Source of the DNA: Macrostomum hystrix | Taxonomy: Eukaryota; Platyhelminthes; Macrostomidae | NCBI GenBank assembly: GCA_950097015.1 | Contig: CATNEN010000024.1 | Coordinates: 4,388,501 to 4,452,500, forward strand | DNA length: 64,000 bases | Direction: 5' to 3' | In this document: in pieces, positions 32,990 to 41,634 of the stretch | Layout: every line of letters starts with the position of its first letter | Numbering within the stretch: position 1 is the stretch's first letter | Translations under genes and position numbers: made by a program | Notes under the pieces: generated by a model | Databases searched by the model: none | What the model was told of the DNA's origin: nothing | Seen by the model: only the letters and a program-made list of their open reading frames with translations

Positions 32990-33979
32990 ATGGCAGATCA
33001 GAAACTTCAAAAGCTCTACTACAGTGACAAAGGATTCTTTGTAGGAAAAAATGCAGTCACCAAACTCGCGGAACTAAGTAATGAATCAAAACAAACAGTT
33101 GAAAGATGGCTCTCTAAGCAAGCAGTTTACCAAGTCTATTTCCCACCTGTTAAATTTACAAGACCTCACTTTAACATCTATAAACCTAATGAAGCGCACC
33201 AAGCAGATCTTCTGTTTCTCCCCAATGACTCAGGCTACAAGTATGCGCTCACTGTTATAGACATTGCCTCCAGATATAAGGAAGCGAGACCGCTTAAGAC
33301 TAAGAAGTCAGAAGCAGTTGCAGCTGCCCTCCAAGACATTTACAAAAACTCTCCGCTCACATACCCCCAAACCTTTATGACTGATCCTGGCAAAGAATTC
33401 ATGGGGGCAGTCAAATCCCTTATGGAAAAGAACAATACGAAAATGCGCTACGGAAGAACTGAGCTCCATAGAGACCAGGCTTTTGTTGAAAGATTCAATC
33501 TAACTCTAGCAAAGAGACTTTTCACAAAGCAGACAGCTGAAGAGCTGAAACTAAAAAGTGGCCAATACTATACCAAGTGGACAGAAAGACTCCCCGCAGT
33601 AATAAGTCAACTGAACAATGAAGTATCTCGAATGACAAACCTGAAACCAAATACTGCCATCAAACAAGACACAGTTAAATCAAAACATCCAATCGCCAAT
33701 TTCAACTATCCAAAGCTCCCTGGCGTTTATTCTCCGGAAATTCTTACTAACTCTGAATTCGTTCGCTTCCTTTACTTACCAGGAGAGCTGGAGAAGGACA
33801 CAAAGAGAAGAGCAACAGACCCATACTTTAGTCTTGATGTACATAAGATAAACAGGCATTTCACATCAGCATCCGGTGATTACTATTTTCTATCCCAAGA
33901 CTTTAATTCAAAATCCCCCACACGATCATTCACAAGGGCTGAGCTTCTAGTGATTCCACATGACACAGAAATAAATTAA
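32990..33979 (+). CDS. INT: Polinton integrase (RVE, DDE)
   Basis: 329 aa. The N-terminal region ends WLSKQAVYQVYFPPVKF; the catalytic core then starts HQADLLFLPNDSGYKYALTV (first Asp) and continues with FMTDPGKEFMGAV (second Asp) and ELHRDQAFVERFNLTLAKRL (Glu). The spacing is that of retroviral-type integrases. In Polintons this enzyme inserts the linear DNA and makes 6-bp duplications, in agreement with the TTCCGT flanks. The C-terminus (from about residue 230) lacks a recognisable chromodomain. The ORF is intact with its start in the AATAAAAAATAATG context. Confidence 0.95.
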   Translation: MADQKLQKLYYSDKGFFVGKNAVTKLAELSNESKQTVERWLSKQAVYQVYFPPVKFTRPHFNIYKPNEAHQADLLFLPNDSGYKYALTVIDIASRYKEARPLKTKKSEAVAAALQDIYKNSPLTYPQTFMTDPGKEFMGAVKSLMEKNNTKMRYGRTELHRDQAFVERFNLTLAKRLFTKQTAEELKLKSGQYYTKWTERLPAVISQLNNEVSRMTNLKPNTAIKQDTVKSKHPIANFNYPKLPGVYSPEILTNSEFVRFLYLPGELEKDTKRRATDPYFSLDVHKINRHFTSASGDYYFLSQDFNSKSPTRSFTRAELLVIPHDTEIN

Positions 33980-33995
33980 TTTTTTTTTAAATAAA

Positions 33996-34427
33996 ATGAT
34001 TGAAACCAGAACCGTGAATAAAATCAGCAGAATTATCGACTCTAAGAAGCCAGGCGTTGTATCAATTAAAGGTGTCAAAGTCAAAGTAGATCCAATCCAG
34101 CAAATGATCCATTGTAACAATCAAACGCACAATATCACTGATGAGAAGACAGGCGGGATTCTTCCTTTGCTAACTCTTATCCCCATCATCGCAGGTGCTC
34201 TTGGTGCTGCAGGAGGTGTAGCCGGCGGAGTTGCATCAGCTGTGAAGGCTGGCAATGACAGAGCACATCAACAAGAGATGGAGAAAATCGCTAGAGAAAA
34301 AGGAGTCAGAATCGGGGGTAGTTGTGAATCTGATGATGGATCAGCTGATGAATCAGTCAGCAAATCAGAAATCGTTAAAGCCATCATGACACTGCATAAA
34401 GCAGGATTTACAATACTCCGGATGTGA
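33996..34427 (+). CDS. adenovirus pX-like virion core protein
   Basis: 143 aa. The first 45 residues are basic and fold-like (KKPGVVSIKGVKVKVDP). At about 53-82 comes GGILPLLTLIPIIAGALG followed by a Gly/Ala-rich segment, strongly reminiscent of the hydrophobic C-terminal segment of the adenovirus core precursor pX. After it lie a charged stretch, GVRIGGSCESDD, and a helical end. RIGG/S fits an adenain-type Gly-Gly cleavage site. Adintovirus-type Polintons are known to carry such pX-like proteins; here it sits between INT and POLB. A role in DNA condensation or membrane interaction is inferred. Confidence 0.65.
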   Translation: MIETRTVNKISRIIDSKKPGVVSIKGVKVKVDPIQQMIHCNNQTHNITDEKTGGILPLLTLIPIIAGALGAAGGVAGGVASAVKAGNDRAHQQEMEKIAREKGVRIGGSCESDDGSADESVSKSEIVKAIMTLHKAGFTILRM

Positions 34428-34551
34428 AAACAGAACAGAACAGAATCTGCTCTCATAACTATATTTAGCACTGTTGGTAGTAGTATGCCATACTTTACAC
34501 TTAACTTGAGGGTGACCACCCTAAATTTTTTTTATAAAATTTTCATTAAAA

Positions 34552-37500
34552 ATGCCTAAAGCAAATCCAGAAAAAAAATTTGTCGAATCTTTCTTTCAAA
34601 ATAATTGTCCTCAAGCTCAATCGTTTCAACAAAAAAGTCAAGTCCTGCAAGAGTTTTGCAGGCAGAAATTCCATCAAGATCCAGGCTACCTCGGGAGCTA
34701 TGCAATACAGCAAGAAATTATTAATCAGCTTCTGCATTCAGAGCAGTACACACCAGTGAAGAAGCCGGCGACTGAACACCAACAAAAGAGCCGCAGCTTA
34801 GTCAATAAGTATGAGACACTCACAGGTCAAAATGTGTCGAAATACCCACAGAATAAGCAAGAGCAAGAAGATCTAGAACGTACAATCCACCAGGTTGAAG
34901 CAGAGCTACAAGCAGAAACTGAAGACCTTAAATTTGCACAGAGAAAATTCACAGAGCATTATATTGAGTATACAATCCAGGAAGACACCACAAATTCCCA
35001 ATCCGACATTTACGACTTCAAAGACAGAATTCAATCAGTAATTGATCACACACTGAAGTCACGTAAGACCTTCAAGCTTCAGTTATCATTCAAGATTGAA
35101 TTTTACATGCCTGCAAAACCCACTGAGCGTCTTGAATACTACATGACTACTAAAGCTCTACCCTTTACTCCCACTGACACACAGGATCCTTTTCTTCAAG
35201 AGATCAGTAAAAAGATTGACGCCTTTACTTCCAGAGGATCAGGTTGGGTTGTCAATGGCATTCAAAAAGCTACAGTAATGATCATGAAATATGACCCTCT
35301 CAAAGCTTCATCATATATTGAGCTCCCGAAAAAGCTAGCGAGTAAAAAAGCTTGCATCAATGTGCAAAATCCTGACCAATGCTGCGCACTATGGGCCGTT
35401 CTGTCTGCAATATTGTATGACAAGGATCGAGCCCACCCAGAGAGAACTTCTCATTATCAAGGTTTGTTCCAGCATAATCATCTCATCTGCCAAGCTAAAG
35501 GAATTTCCTTCAATAGAGGCGGCTTGGCAATCGATCAAATCCCAAAGCTAGAGGAAGTATTTAACAATAAAATCAGAATCACAGTCTTTGAATGGAATGA
35601 GAAGAGCGAAAAAGTACAATTAGTCAGAGCCAGTAAAAACACGCTAGATCCTGAAGGTAGGCGTCGCATAGATGTCGATCTTCTAATCATAGGTGATTTG
35701 CGAGAAAATGCCCACTACGTTTGGATTAAAGATCTTTCCAGGCTCCTCCACAAGCAAATGAACAATCATCATGAATCGGTAGCAATCTGCCGTCTTTGTC
35801 TGAAGCATTATAGTGGACCCGATCGTGATGAAAAACTTAAAGAGCATGAACTGACCTGTGAAGATCATCCAACCAACTGCACACTTCCAACGGATAAGCA
35901 TCTCAGATTTAAGAGTTATCACAAGATGGAGAAGCTCCCGTTTATAGTGTATGCCGACTTCGAATGTACTATAAACCCTGAAACCAATAAGCATGTCCCA
36001 AATTCTGTTGCGTATCTCTTTATTGGAAGAGACTCTTTTATTGACTCAAAGTATTTCTTAGGTGACCAGTGTGTTGAACAATTCATTTACTCGATGATGG
36101 AATTACAGAAAAATGTTGCTGCCATTCAGCCTGTTCCGATAACTATGTCCGATCAAGATGAAATCGACTTCGGATCTGCAACTCATTGTCACATTTGCCG
36201 AAAGCTATTAACACCCTGCGACGTCAAAAACCACACAGTCAGAGATCACGATCACTTCACAGGAAAATTTAGAGGGGCAGCTCATAACACCTGTAATCTG
36301 AAACTTCAGAAAAACATCCGCGACCTTACCATTTTCTTCCATAACGGAAGGGGATATGATTATCACTTATTGGTTGAGAAGCTGGGTATGATACCAGGCA
36401 TTAAACTAGATTGCATCGCAGAGAACAAAGAAAAGTTTAAGTGCATTGATATTAAGCGAGATTCAGGCAAGATTAAGATCAAAGATTCATTCCAGTTTCT
36501 GGCCGCCAGTCTCGATGCTTTGAGTAAAAATCTCACCGATGACCAATGTACTTATACCAAGATGCTGGCAGATTCCCTCAATCCTAGAACCCCAGATTCA
36601 TTTAAGCTTCTTAGAAAGAAAGGTGTCTACCCTTATGAATGTAATCACGTCTTTGCAGAACCACTACCACCCAAGGACAAGTTCTTTTCAAAGCTAACAA
36701 ACTCTGGGATTTCTGATGAAGATTATGAGCATGCTCAGACTGTTTACAAACATTTTAACTGTCGAAACTTTCTTGATTATCACATGCTTTACCTTTGGAC
36801 TGATGTCTTTCTTCTAGCTGATGTATTTGAAACCTTTAGAAAGACCTGGTACTCTGCTTATGGTCTCGACCCCGCTCATTATGTGTCTTTGCCTGCTACC
36901 AGTTGGGAATCATTGCTTAAAATGAAATGGGATCAAAATCCCAACTGGTACATCGAGCTGCTTACAGACATAGACATGTACAACTTTATAGATTCATCTA
37001 AGAGAGGTGGCATCTCTATTTGTGTCCATAGGTATGCAAAGGCGAACAATCCGTATCTAGAAGACTATGATAAAGAAAAGCCTTCAAACTACATCATTTA
37101 TCTGGATGCCAACAACCTCTATGGTTGGGCTATGAGCCAAGATTTACCTGTTAGAGATTTTAGGTGGCTAGATACTTATAAACGCGACTTTTCAATACCT
37201 GCGATCTATGAAGTTGATGTTGAAATCCCTAGGGAACTTCACGACAATTTTTCTGACTTTGCCCCCTTCCCTGAGAACATTAACTGTCCAAAGATAATCC
37301 AGTACAATGATGGAAGCTGGCAGCTATCTGAAAAAGAAAAAGAGCGTGTGAAAAAGTTAACACAAAATCTCATGAACAAGACACGCTACATCATTCATTA
37401 CAAACTGTTGCAGTATTTTATCTCCCTAGGCTGTAGGGTCACGAAAGTTCACAGGGCTCTCGCATTCACAGAAGAAGCGTGGATGAAGCCATACATAGAA

Positions 37501-38352
37501 AAAAACACCCAGTTTAGAACTAAAGCAACAAACAGCTTTGACAAGGACCTGTTCAAGCTTGCAAACAACTCTGTCTATGGCAAGACCCTAGAAAACGAAC
37601 GCAACCGCACGAACCTGAAGCTCGTTACCTGTTATGAGCCTGGTACTATTCAGACAAGTTTATCAAAGCCCACTTTCAAAGAGCTTCATATCTTTAATGA
37701 TTACTTGGGTGCCATACTGTTCTATAAGACTAAAGTTACCCTATGCAAGCCCATATTTACAGGTGTGACTGTACTTGACGAATCGAAGCGCCTGATGTAT
37801 AAATTCTTCTATGACATGAAGCGACAATACGGCGAACAAGTGAAACTTCTATATACTGACACAGACTCCCTAATTCTAAACATACAGACTGAGGATGTCT
37901 ATCAGGACATGTTGAATCAAAAACATCTGTATGACCTATCCGAATATCCAGAGTCCTTCAAGACTTTGAAAGGTGATCAAGTACGCGACACTGGAAATCA
38001 AAAAGTTGTAGGAAAAATGAAGGATGAAACGGCTGGCACCCTCATTACAGAGTTTATCGGTTTGAGGGCAAAGTCCTATTTTGTAAAAAGTTGTAAGTCT
38101 ACCATTAAAAAATCAAAAGGAATCCCAAAACATGTTGTTAAAAACGATCTCCATGAAGCTTCATACAAGGACGCATTGATCAATAATAAAAACACCACCC
38201 ATGAATTTATGAAACTGCAGTCTAAGAACCACAACATTCACACAATTCAACAGAAGAAGATAGGCCTCTCAGGTGCCGATAACAAACGACATATCTTTGA
38301 TGACAACATTACCAGCCTACCATTTGGACACTATAGATTAAATAATTTGTAA
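34552..38352 (+). CDS. POLB: Polinton family B DNA polymerase
   Basis: 1266 aa. Residues 1-260 are a Gln/Glu-rich helical N-terminus. At about 270-390 lies a conserved block with CCALWAVLSAIL and AHYVWIKDLSRLL. A CRLCLKHYSG...HELTC finger follows, then the 3'-5' exonuclease motifs FIVYADFECT (Exo I) and FHNGRGYDYHL (Exo II). Between Exo I and II is a CHICRKLLTPCDVKNH plus DHDHFTGKFRGAAHNTCN segment resembling an endonuclease VII-type zinc/HNH module. The polymerase motifs are YLDANNLYGWAMSQ (A), FKLANNSVYGKTLEN (B) and LLYTDTDSLIL (C, catalytic DTD). It belongs to the protein-primed PolB type. All catalytic residues are present and the ORF is uninterrupted, so the element looks replication-competent. 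The start context is TTTCATTAAAAATG. Confidence 0.96.
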   Translation: MPKANPEKKFVESFFQNNCPQAQSFQQKSQVLQEFCRQKFHQDPGYLGSYAIQQEIINQLLHSEQYTPVKKPATEHQQKSRSLVNKYETLTGQNVSKYPQNKQEQEDLERTIHQVEAELQAETEDLKFAQRKFTEHYIEYTIQEDTTNSQSDIYDFKDRIQSVIDHTLKSRKTFKLQLSFKIEFYMPAKPTERLEYYMTTKALPFTPTDTQDPFLQEISKKIDAFTSRGSGWVVNGIQKATVMIMKYDPLKASSYIELPKKLASKKACINVQNPDQCCALWAVLSAILYDKDRAHPERTSHYQGLFQHNHLICQAKGISFNRGGLAIDQIPKLEEVFNNKIRITVFEWNEKSEKVQLVRASKNTLDPEGRRRIDVDLLIIGDLRENAHYVWIKDLSRLLHKQMNNHHESVAICRLCLKHYSGPDRDEKLKEHELTCEDHPTNCTLPTDKHLRFKSYHKMEKLPFIVYADFECTINPETNKHVPNSVAYLFIGRDSFIDSKYFLGDQCVEQFIYSMMELQKNVAAIQPVPITMSDQDEIDFGSATHCHICRKLLTPCDVKNHTVRDHDHFTGKFRGAAHNTCNLKLQKNIRDLTIFFHNGRGYDYHLLVEKLGMIPGIKLDCIAENKEKFKCIDIKRDSGKIKIKDSFQFLAASLDALSKNLTDDQCTYTKMLADSLNPRTPDSFKLLRKKGVYPYECNHVFAEPLPPKDKFFSKLTNSGISDEDYEHAQTVYKHFNCRNFLDYHMLYLWTDVFLLADVFETFRKTWYSAYGLDPAHYVSLPATSWESLLKMKWDQNPNWYIELLTDIDMYNFIDSSKRGGISICVHRYAKANNPYLEDYDKEKPSNYIIYLDANNLYGWAMSQDLPVRDFRWLDTYKRDFSIPAIYEVDVEIPRELHDNFSDFAPFPENINCPKIIQYNDGSWQLSEKEKERVKKLTQNLMNKTRYIIHYKLLQYFISLGCRVTKVHRALAFTEEAWMKPYIEKNTQFRTKATNSFDKDLFKLANNSVYGKTLENERNRTNLKLVTCYEPGTIQTSLSKPTFKELHIFNDYLGAILFYKTKVTLCKPIFTGVTVLDESKRLMYKFFYDMKRQYGEQVKLLYTDTDSLILNIQTEDVYQDMLNQKHLYDLSEYPESFKTLKGDQVRDTGNQKVVGKMKDETAGTLITEFIGLRAKSYFVKSCKSTIKKSKGIPKHVVKNDLHEASYKDALINNKNTTHEFMKLQSKNHNIHTIQQKKIGLSGADNKRHIFDDNITSLPFGHYRLNNL

Positions 38353-38381
38353 CAAAATTTGTTACAAAAATTTGTAAAAAA

Positions 38382-38780
38382 ATGACAACCAATATTTATT
38401 TAGAAGAGCTAGCTCAGCAATTAAAAATCCCAAACTTCAGAGGCGTCTTTATGAAGGATACACTGCCAGAAACCCCACTAGAAAAAGAATGTGGAATCAT
38501 GAACTTTGACCCTGCAGAAAAGCCAGGTTCTCATTGGGTTTGTTGGGTAATTGATCCGAACCGTAAACACAAGTACTATTACTTTGATAGCTATGGAACT
38601 GCTGTACCCGAACAACTGAGAAATTATATGACTCATATGAGACATAAAATATACCGCTCAGATTTTATACTCCAGGGTATTAACAGTGATATTTGTGGTG
38701 AGCTATGTATGACTGTTTTGTATGCAATGACCCACACCCGAAAGAGTTACAAAGAAATCATTTTAGGGATGAAAAAATAA
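38382..38780 (+). CDS. PRO: adenain-like cysteine protease
   Basis: 132 aa. GSHWVCWVID supplies the catalytic His, YYYFDSYG the acidic residue and SDICGELCM the nucleophilic Cys, with the oxyanion Gln in FILQGINS, in adenain/Ulp1-type order. Such proteases mature capsid and core proteins. It starts 29 bp after POLB and ends 25 bp before the convergent minus-strand gene. The gap contains three copies of a TAGGTCCTGT-like 10-mer. Confidence 0.93.
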   Translation: MTTNIYLEELAQQLKIPNFRGVFMKDTLPETPLEKECGIMNFDPAEKPGSHWVCWVIDPNRKHKYYYFDSYGTAVPEQLRNYMTHMRHKIYRSDFILQGINSDICGELCMTVLYAMTHTRKSYKEIILGMKK

Positions 38781-38805
38781 TTTTTTTAGGTCCCGTTAGG
38801 TCCTG

Positions 38806-39429
38806 TTAGGTCTTGTTCATTTTCGCTGCTTTCGCCACATGCTGTTTGAACACATTCTCCAGATCATTTCTTAGCTGGCTCATTTCATCAATGGTATTTA
38901 GATTAAGCCTAACTCGTTGCTCATAGAGGTCTTGAATGTTTTTAAACTCATCCTCTGAAATGAACTTGTCTTCAATCGCCTTTGAGATGTACCCGATGAT
39001 AGAGCTTTGTACTGATTTCTCATTTGTTTGCTTCGCATGTAGATGCTTTAGCTTTTGTCGTCTGTTCCGTGATAGTGCTCCTGTAACTGCTGAAATCAGA
39101 CCACATGTGGCACCAGCAGCTCCGAGTGGAATGGCGATTGGCACAGTGATTACTGGAATTGTTGAAACAGCAGCTGCTGATCCCGATAGAACAGATACAG
39201 ATCCAAGAAGCATATTAAGGTAATCGAAGACCTTGCACTCTCTATTATAGCGCTTCAGTTTCTTGGTATTATGATCAATTTGCCGTTTAATATCATCTCG
39301 CATCTTTTGAATCTCCACCAATCTGAATTGCTGCGAGTTACAAGTGAAAGTTGGGTAAAGGGGTTGTTGTGGGCTTGGGTTGTTTGGAGGCGCACTAGGT
39401 TCATATAGAGAGTTAATTTTTTCAGACAT
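38806..39429 (-). CDS. hydrophobic-hairpin protein with late-domain-like motifs
   Basis: 207 aa. The proline-rich N-terminus has LYEPSAPPNNPSPQQPLYPT: a PSAP core (TSG101-binding type) and an LYPxF resembling the ALIX-binding YPxL motif. A charged helix follows (MRDDIKRQIDHNTKKLKRYN). Residues about 70-115 form two Ala/Gly/Ser-rich hydrophobic helices separated by IPVITVPIAIPLG, then a basic RNRRQKLKHLH and a long charged C-terminal helix. It is the last of five minus-strand ORFs. Family not recognised. A membrane-associated virion or egress role is suggested by the motifs only. Confidence 0.6.
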   Translation of the reverse strand: MSEKINSLYEPSAPPNNPSPQQPLYPTFTCNSQQFRLVEIQKMRDDIKRQIDHNTKKLKRYNRECKVFDYLNMLLGSVSVLSGSAAAVSTIPVITVPIAIPLGAAGATCGLISAVTGALSRNRRQKLKHLHAKQTNEKSVQSSIIGYISKAIEDKFISEDEFKNIQDLYEQRVRLNLNTIDEMSQLRNDLENVFKQHVAKAAKMNKT

Positions 39430-39460
39430 TTATTGAACGAAAAAAAATTATATAAATTTT

Positions 39461-40189
39461 TTATGACCTTTCTCGCAAATCTGTTGCACGCCTTGCCGCC
39501 TCCCTTGATACCTCTTCTGATGGTCCATCAGATACTCTTGCTTCTTCAATGTCAATGTCCGGCAGATTGTGCAGTCTCTCTAGTCGGCCGAGTCTTCTTT
39601 TCGTTTTCCCCCAGTCGTTGTATATCCTATTCAAATACTCAGTGTGTCTTGTTACGTTTAGCCCCATGGGTCTTAGTGTTTCCTTTGTTTCATTTGCTAG
39701 TCTCTGAAGAGTTGTTATATCTGACTCTGCTGCTGTGAGTCGCGAACTCAATCTATCATGCACAGTGCTTGATCTTAGCATAAAGGCTTCTAAATTTCGA
39801 ACTTTATTTGAATTTTCTGTTACTCTTTCTTCCACCAAGTTTGCTCGATTATTAACGGCAGTTCTCAGAGTGGCGATGTCTAATCTTAGAGTGGCGATGT
39901 CTGATCTCAGAGTGGGTATCGCTGCAACAAGAGTATCCCGATCATGAACAAACTGTACATATAGTATGTCAATCTCTTCCTTCCGCTTTGCTATGCTCAC
40001 CCGTAGGTCTTCCATGTTTATTTGTCGTTGGTGTGTTGCCCGCTCTAGGGCTTTCAAGCGATCTTTAATGAGTTTGATTTCTGGAATTTTTTCGTCAACA
40101 TTTATATAACGCCTGTCAAGGTAAGAAACTTGAGCACTAGTGAGTGTGCTTCCGCGATCCAACGATTCACCTGCAAAATTAATAGACAT
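39461..40189 (-). CDS. coiled-coil protein of Polinton
   Basis: 242 aa from the ATG in TTGTTATTAAAAAAATG. An upstream in-frame ATG-like start at 40264 overlaps the ATPase end and lacks the AT-rich context, so the shorter start is preferred. Nearly all of it is helical heptad sequence (IKLIKDRLKALERATHQRQI; three near-repeats of TLRxDIATLR around residues 95-115; LTAAESDITTLQRLANETKE), then a basic KTKRRLGRLERL and an acidic/basic tail. Without a homologue in mind, a fibre- or stalk-like trimeric coiled coil or a scaffold is possible. Confidence 0.65.
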   Translation of the reverse strand: MSINFAGESLDRGSTLTSAQVSYLDRRYINVDEKIPEIKLIKDRLKALERATHQRQINMEDLRVSIAKRKEEIDILYVQFVHDRDTLVAAIPTLRSDIATLRLDIATLRTAVNNRANLVEERVTENSNKVRNLEAFMLRSSTVHDRLSSRLTAAESDITTLQRLANETKETLRPMGLNVTRHTEYLNRIYNDWGKTKRRLGRLERLHNLPDIDIEEARVSDGPSEEVSREAARRATDLRERS

Positions 40190-40206
40190 TTTTTTAATAA
40201 CAAAAT

Positions 40207-41007
40207 TTAAATTACAGTTCTTTTTTCTTTGTTGATCATCACAAACTGGTAAGGTTGATTCCACTTGTCATAGCAAAGATTAACGAATTCCTCCTGTGAA
40301 ATCTTTCTGTTGGAGTTTTTTGTTGGATTTACAAAATTGGCAGGCGCAATGACCTCATTGTAAAATCTTTTTAGCCTGTCCTGTGGAATTGTTGGAAACA
40401 GGAGGATCAGATTGCAGTTCCCACGAATTGTTTTGTTCGGGAGCTCGAACCAGTTCTGGGCAATGTAAATTACGTTACAATTGTTGTGCCGTCCTCTTGT
40501 AAAATAGTTTTCTATCTGCTTCTGTGGGCCTGTCATGCAATCATCAAAGACAATCAAATGTTTTCTCCCCTTTTCTAGCTCATCTGGTTGGGGTAGAAGT
40601 TTGGTCTTAGGATCAACCTGCGGATCTCCGTATGTGAACACTTTAATGTTCTGCCATTTTTCATTGTCTTTGATGTACTTTGCATATTCGGCAGCTACAA
40701 TTTCTGGGTTACTGGGAAGGCTCTTTTGGTTATTAAAACATTGAATAATGTGCTCTTTGTGCAGTCTGTTTTGCAGTCCAGAGATCAACATTTTATACTC
40801 ATCTTGATACAGGGTGGGAGAGTAGATGTGCAGAGTGTCATAGTCGATAAAGCCAGGTCTAAGAAGCATGTTAAAGACTCTGAATGTTTTACCTGAACCT
40901 GACGAACCAACAACAATGCATCTGAAGTGACTCGGGATTGACTCATGATGAGAAAACTTAATCTGATTACGTGTCCAGTGAGGATTGAAGTCGTTTGAAA
41001 AGTCCAT
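40207..41007 (-). CDS. ATP: A32/FtsK-like genome-packaging ATPase
   Basis: 266 aa. Walker A is CIVVGSSGSGKTFRVFNMLL and Walker B is KHLIVFDDCM. A sensor-like NCNVIYIAQNWFELP and an arginine-finger-type TIRGNCNLILLFP follow, as in poxvirus A32-type packaging ATPases of Polintons, virophages and related viruses. It drives DNA into preformed capsids. It ends 17 bp before the coiled-coil ORF start on the same strand. Start context ATAGAAAAATG. Confidence 0.93.
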   Translation of the reverse strand: MDFSNDFNPHWTRNQIKFSHHESIPSHFRCIVVGSSGSGKTFRVFNMLLRPGFIDYDTLHIYSPTLYQDEYKMLISGLQNRLHKEHIIQCFNNQKSLPSNPEIVAAEYAKYIKDNEKWQNIKVFTYGDPQVDPKTKLLPQPDELEKGRKHLIVFDDCMTGPQKQIENYFTRGRHNNCNVIYIAQNWFELPNKTIRGNCNLILLFPTIPQDRLKRFYNEVIAPANFVNPTKNSNRKISQEEFVNLCYDKWNQPYQFVMINKEKRTVI

Positions 41008-41049
41008 TTTTCTATGATGAAAAAAAAATTAAAAAAGAGTAAATCATTT

Positions 41050-41170
41050 ATAAGATGTGTCTAGGACTTAGATGTGTCTAGGACTTAGATGTGTCTTTTT
41101 GGGACTTAGATGTGTCTAGGACTTAGATGTGTCTATTTGGGACTTAGATGTGTCTTTTTGGGACTAGTCT
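41050..41170. repeat. short tandem repeat in Polinton intergenic region
   Basis: About seven copies of ATGTGTCTAGGACTTAG or ATGTGTCTTTTTGGGACTTAG, with TTGTACCCT/GTACCCTA repeats at the right. It fills the gap between the ATPase start and the upstream minus-strand gene's stop, so it may act as regulatory spacer. Confidence 0.85.
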
Positions 41171-41214
41171 TGTACCCTTACATGTCTTGTACCCTCGGAA
41201 AGTACCCTAGTACC

Positions 41215-41616
41215 CTATTCGAATTTGAAACCACTTCCTTTTTTAATGCTAGCTCTCATCTTCTCATAGATTGCAGGGTCCACAGTGTCTGGGTTTGGGG
41301 CCAGAGGAGCCAGCGGAGCCAGCGGAGCCAGCGGAGCCAATGGGGGCTGAATATCTTGTGTTACAGTATCCTTTATCTTTTTAGCCGCAGTGACAACACT
41401 TCCCACAGATTCAGCCACGTTCTTAATATTATCTTTGTTCTCACTAATGACTTTAAAGATCTGAGCACCCTGTGCAATCATGTCAGCAAGACCATTCCCT
41501 GAGCGTTCTTTCCTAGGATAGTGACCTGCTGGGAAAAGTCCAGATCCACGCTTAATTAGATTAAGTTCCTCCTTGTCATAGTATTTGTCCACGTCTTTTT
41601 CGAAAATAATCGGCAT
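41215..41616 (-). CDS. putative minor virion protein with amphipathic helix and PLA repeat
   Basis: 133 aa starting at CCCTAATAAAAAATG. It has the motif IKRGSGLFPAG near the N-terminus and IKKGSGF at the very C-terminus, both GxG sites compatible with adenain-type cleavage. Between them are an amphipathic helix (DMIAQGAQIFKVISENKDNI) and a PLA tripeptide repeat encoded by a 9-bp DNA repeat (AGCGGAGCC on the plus strand). The layout recalls adenovirus pVI (cleavable ends plus a membrane-active helix), but sequence homology was not established. Confidence 0.6.
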   Translation of the reverse strand: MPIIFEKDVDKYYDKEELNLIKRGSGLFPAGHYPRKERSGNGLADMIAQGAQIFKVISENKDNIKNVAESVGSVVTAAKKIKDTVTQDIQPPLAPLAPLAPLAPLAPNPDTVDPAIYEKMRASIKKGSGFKFE

Positions 41617-41634
41617 TTTTTATTAGGGAAGAAA

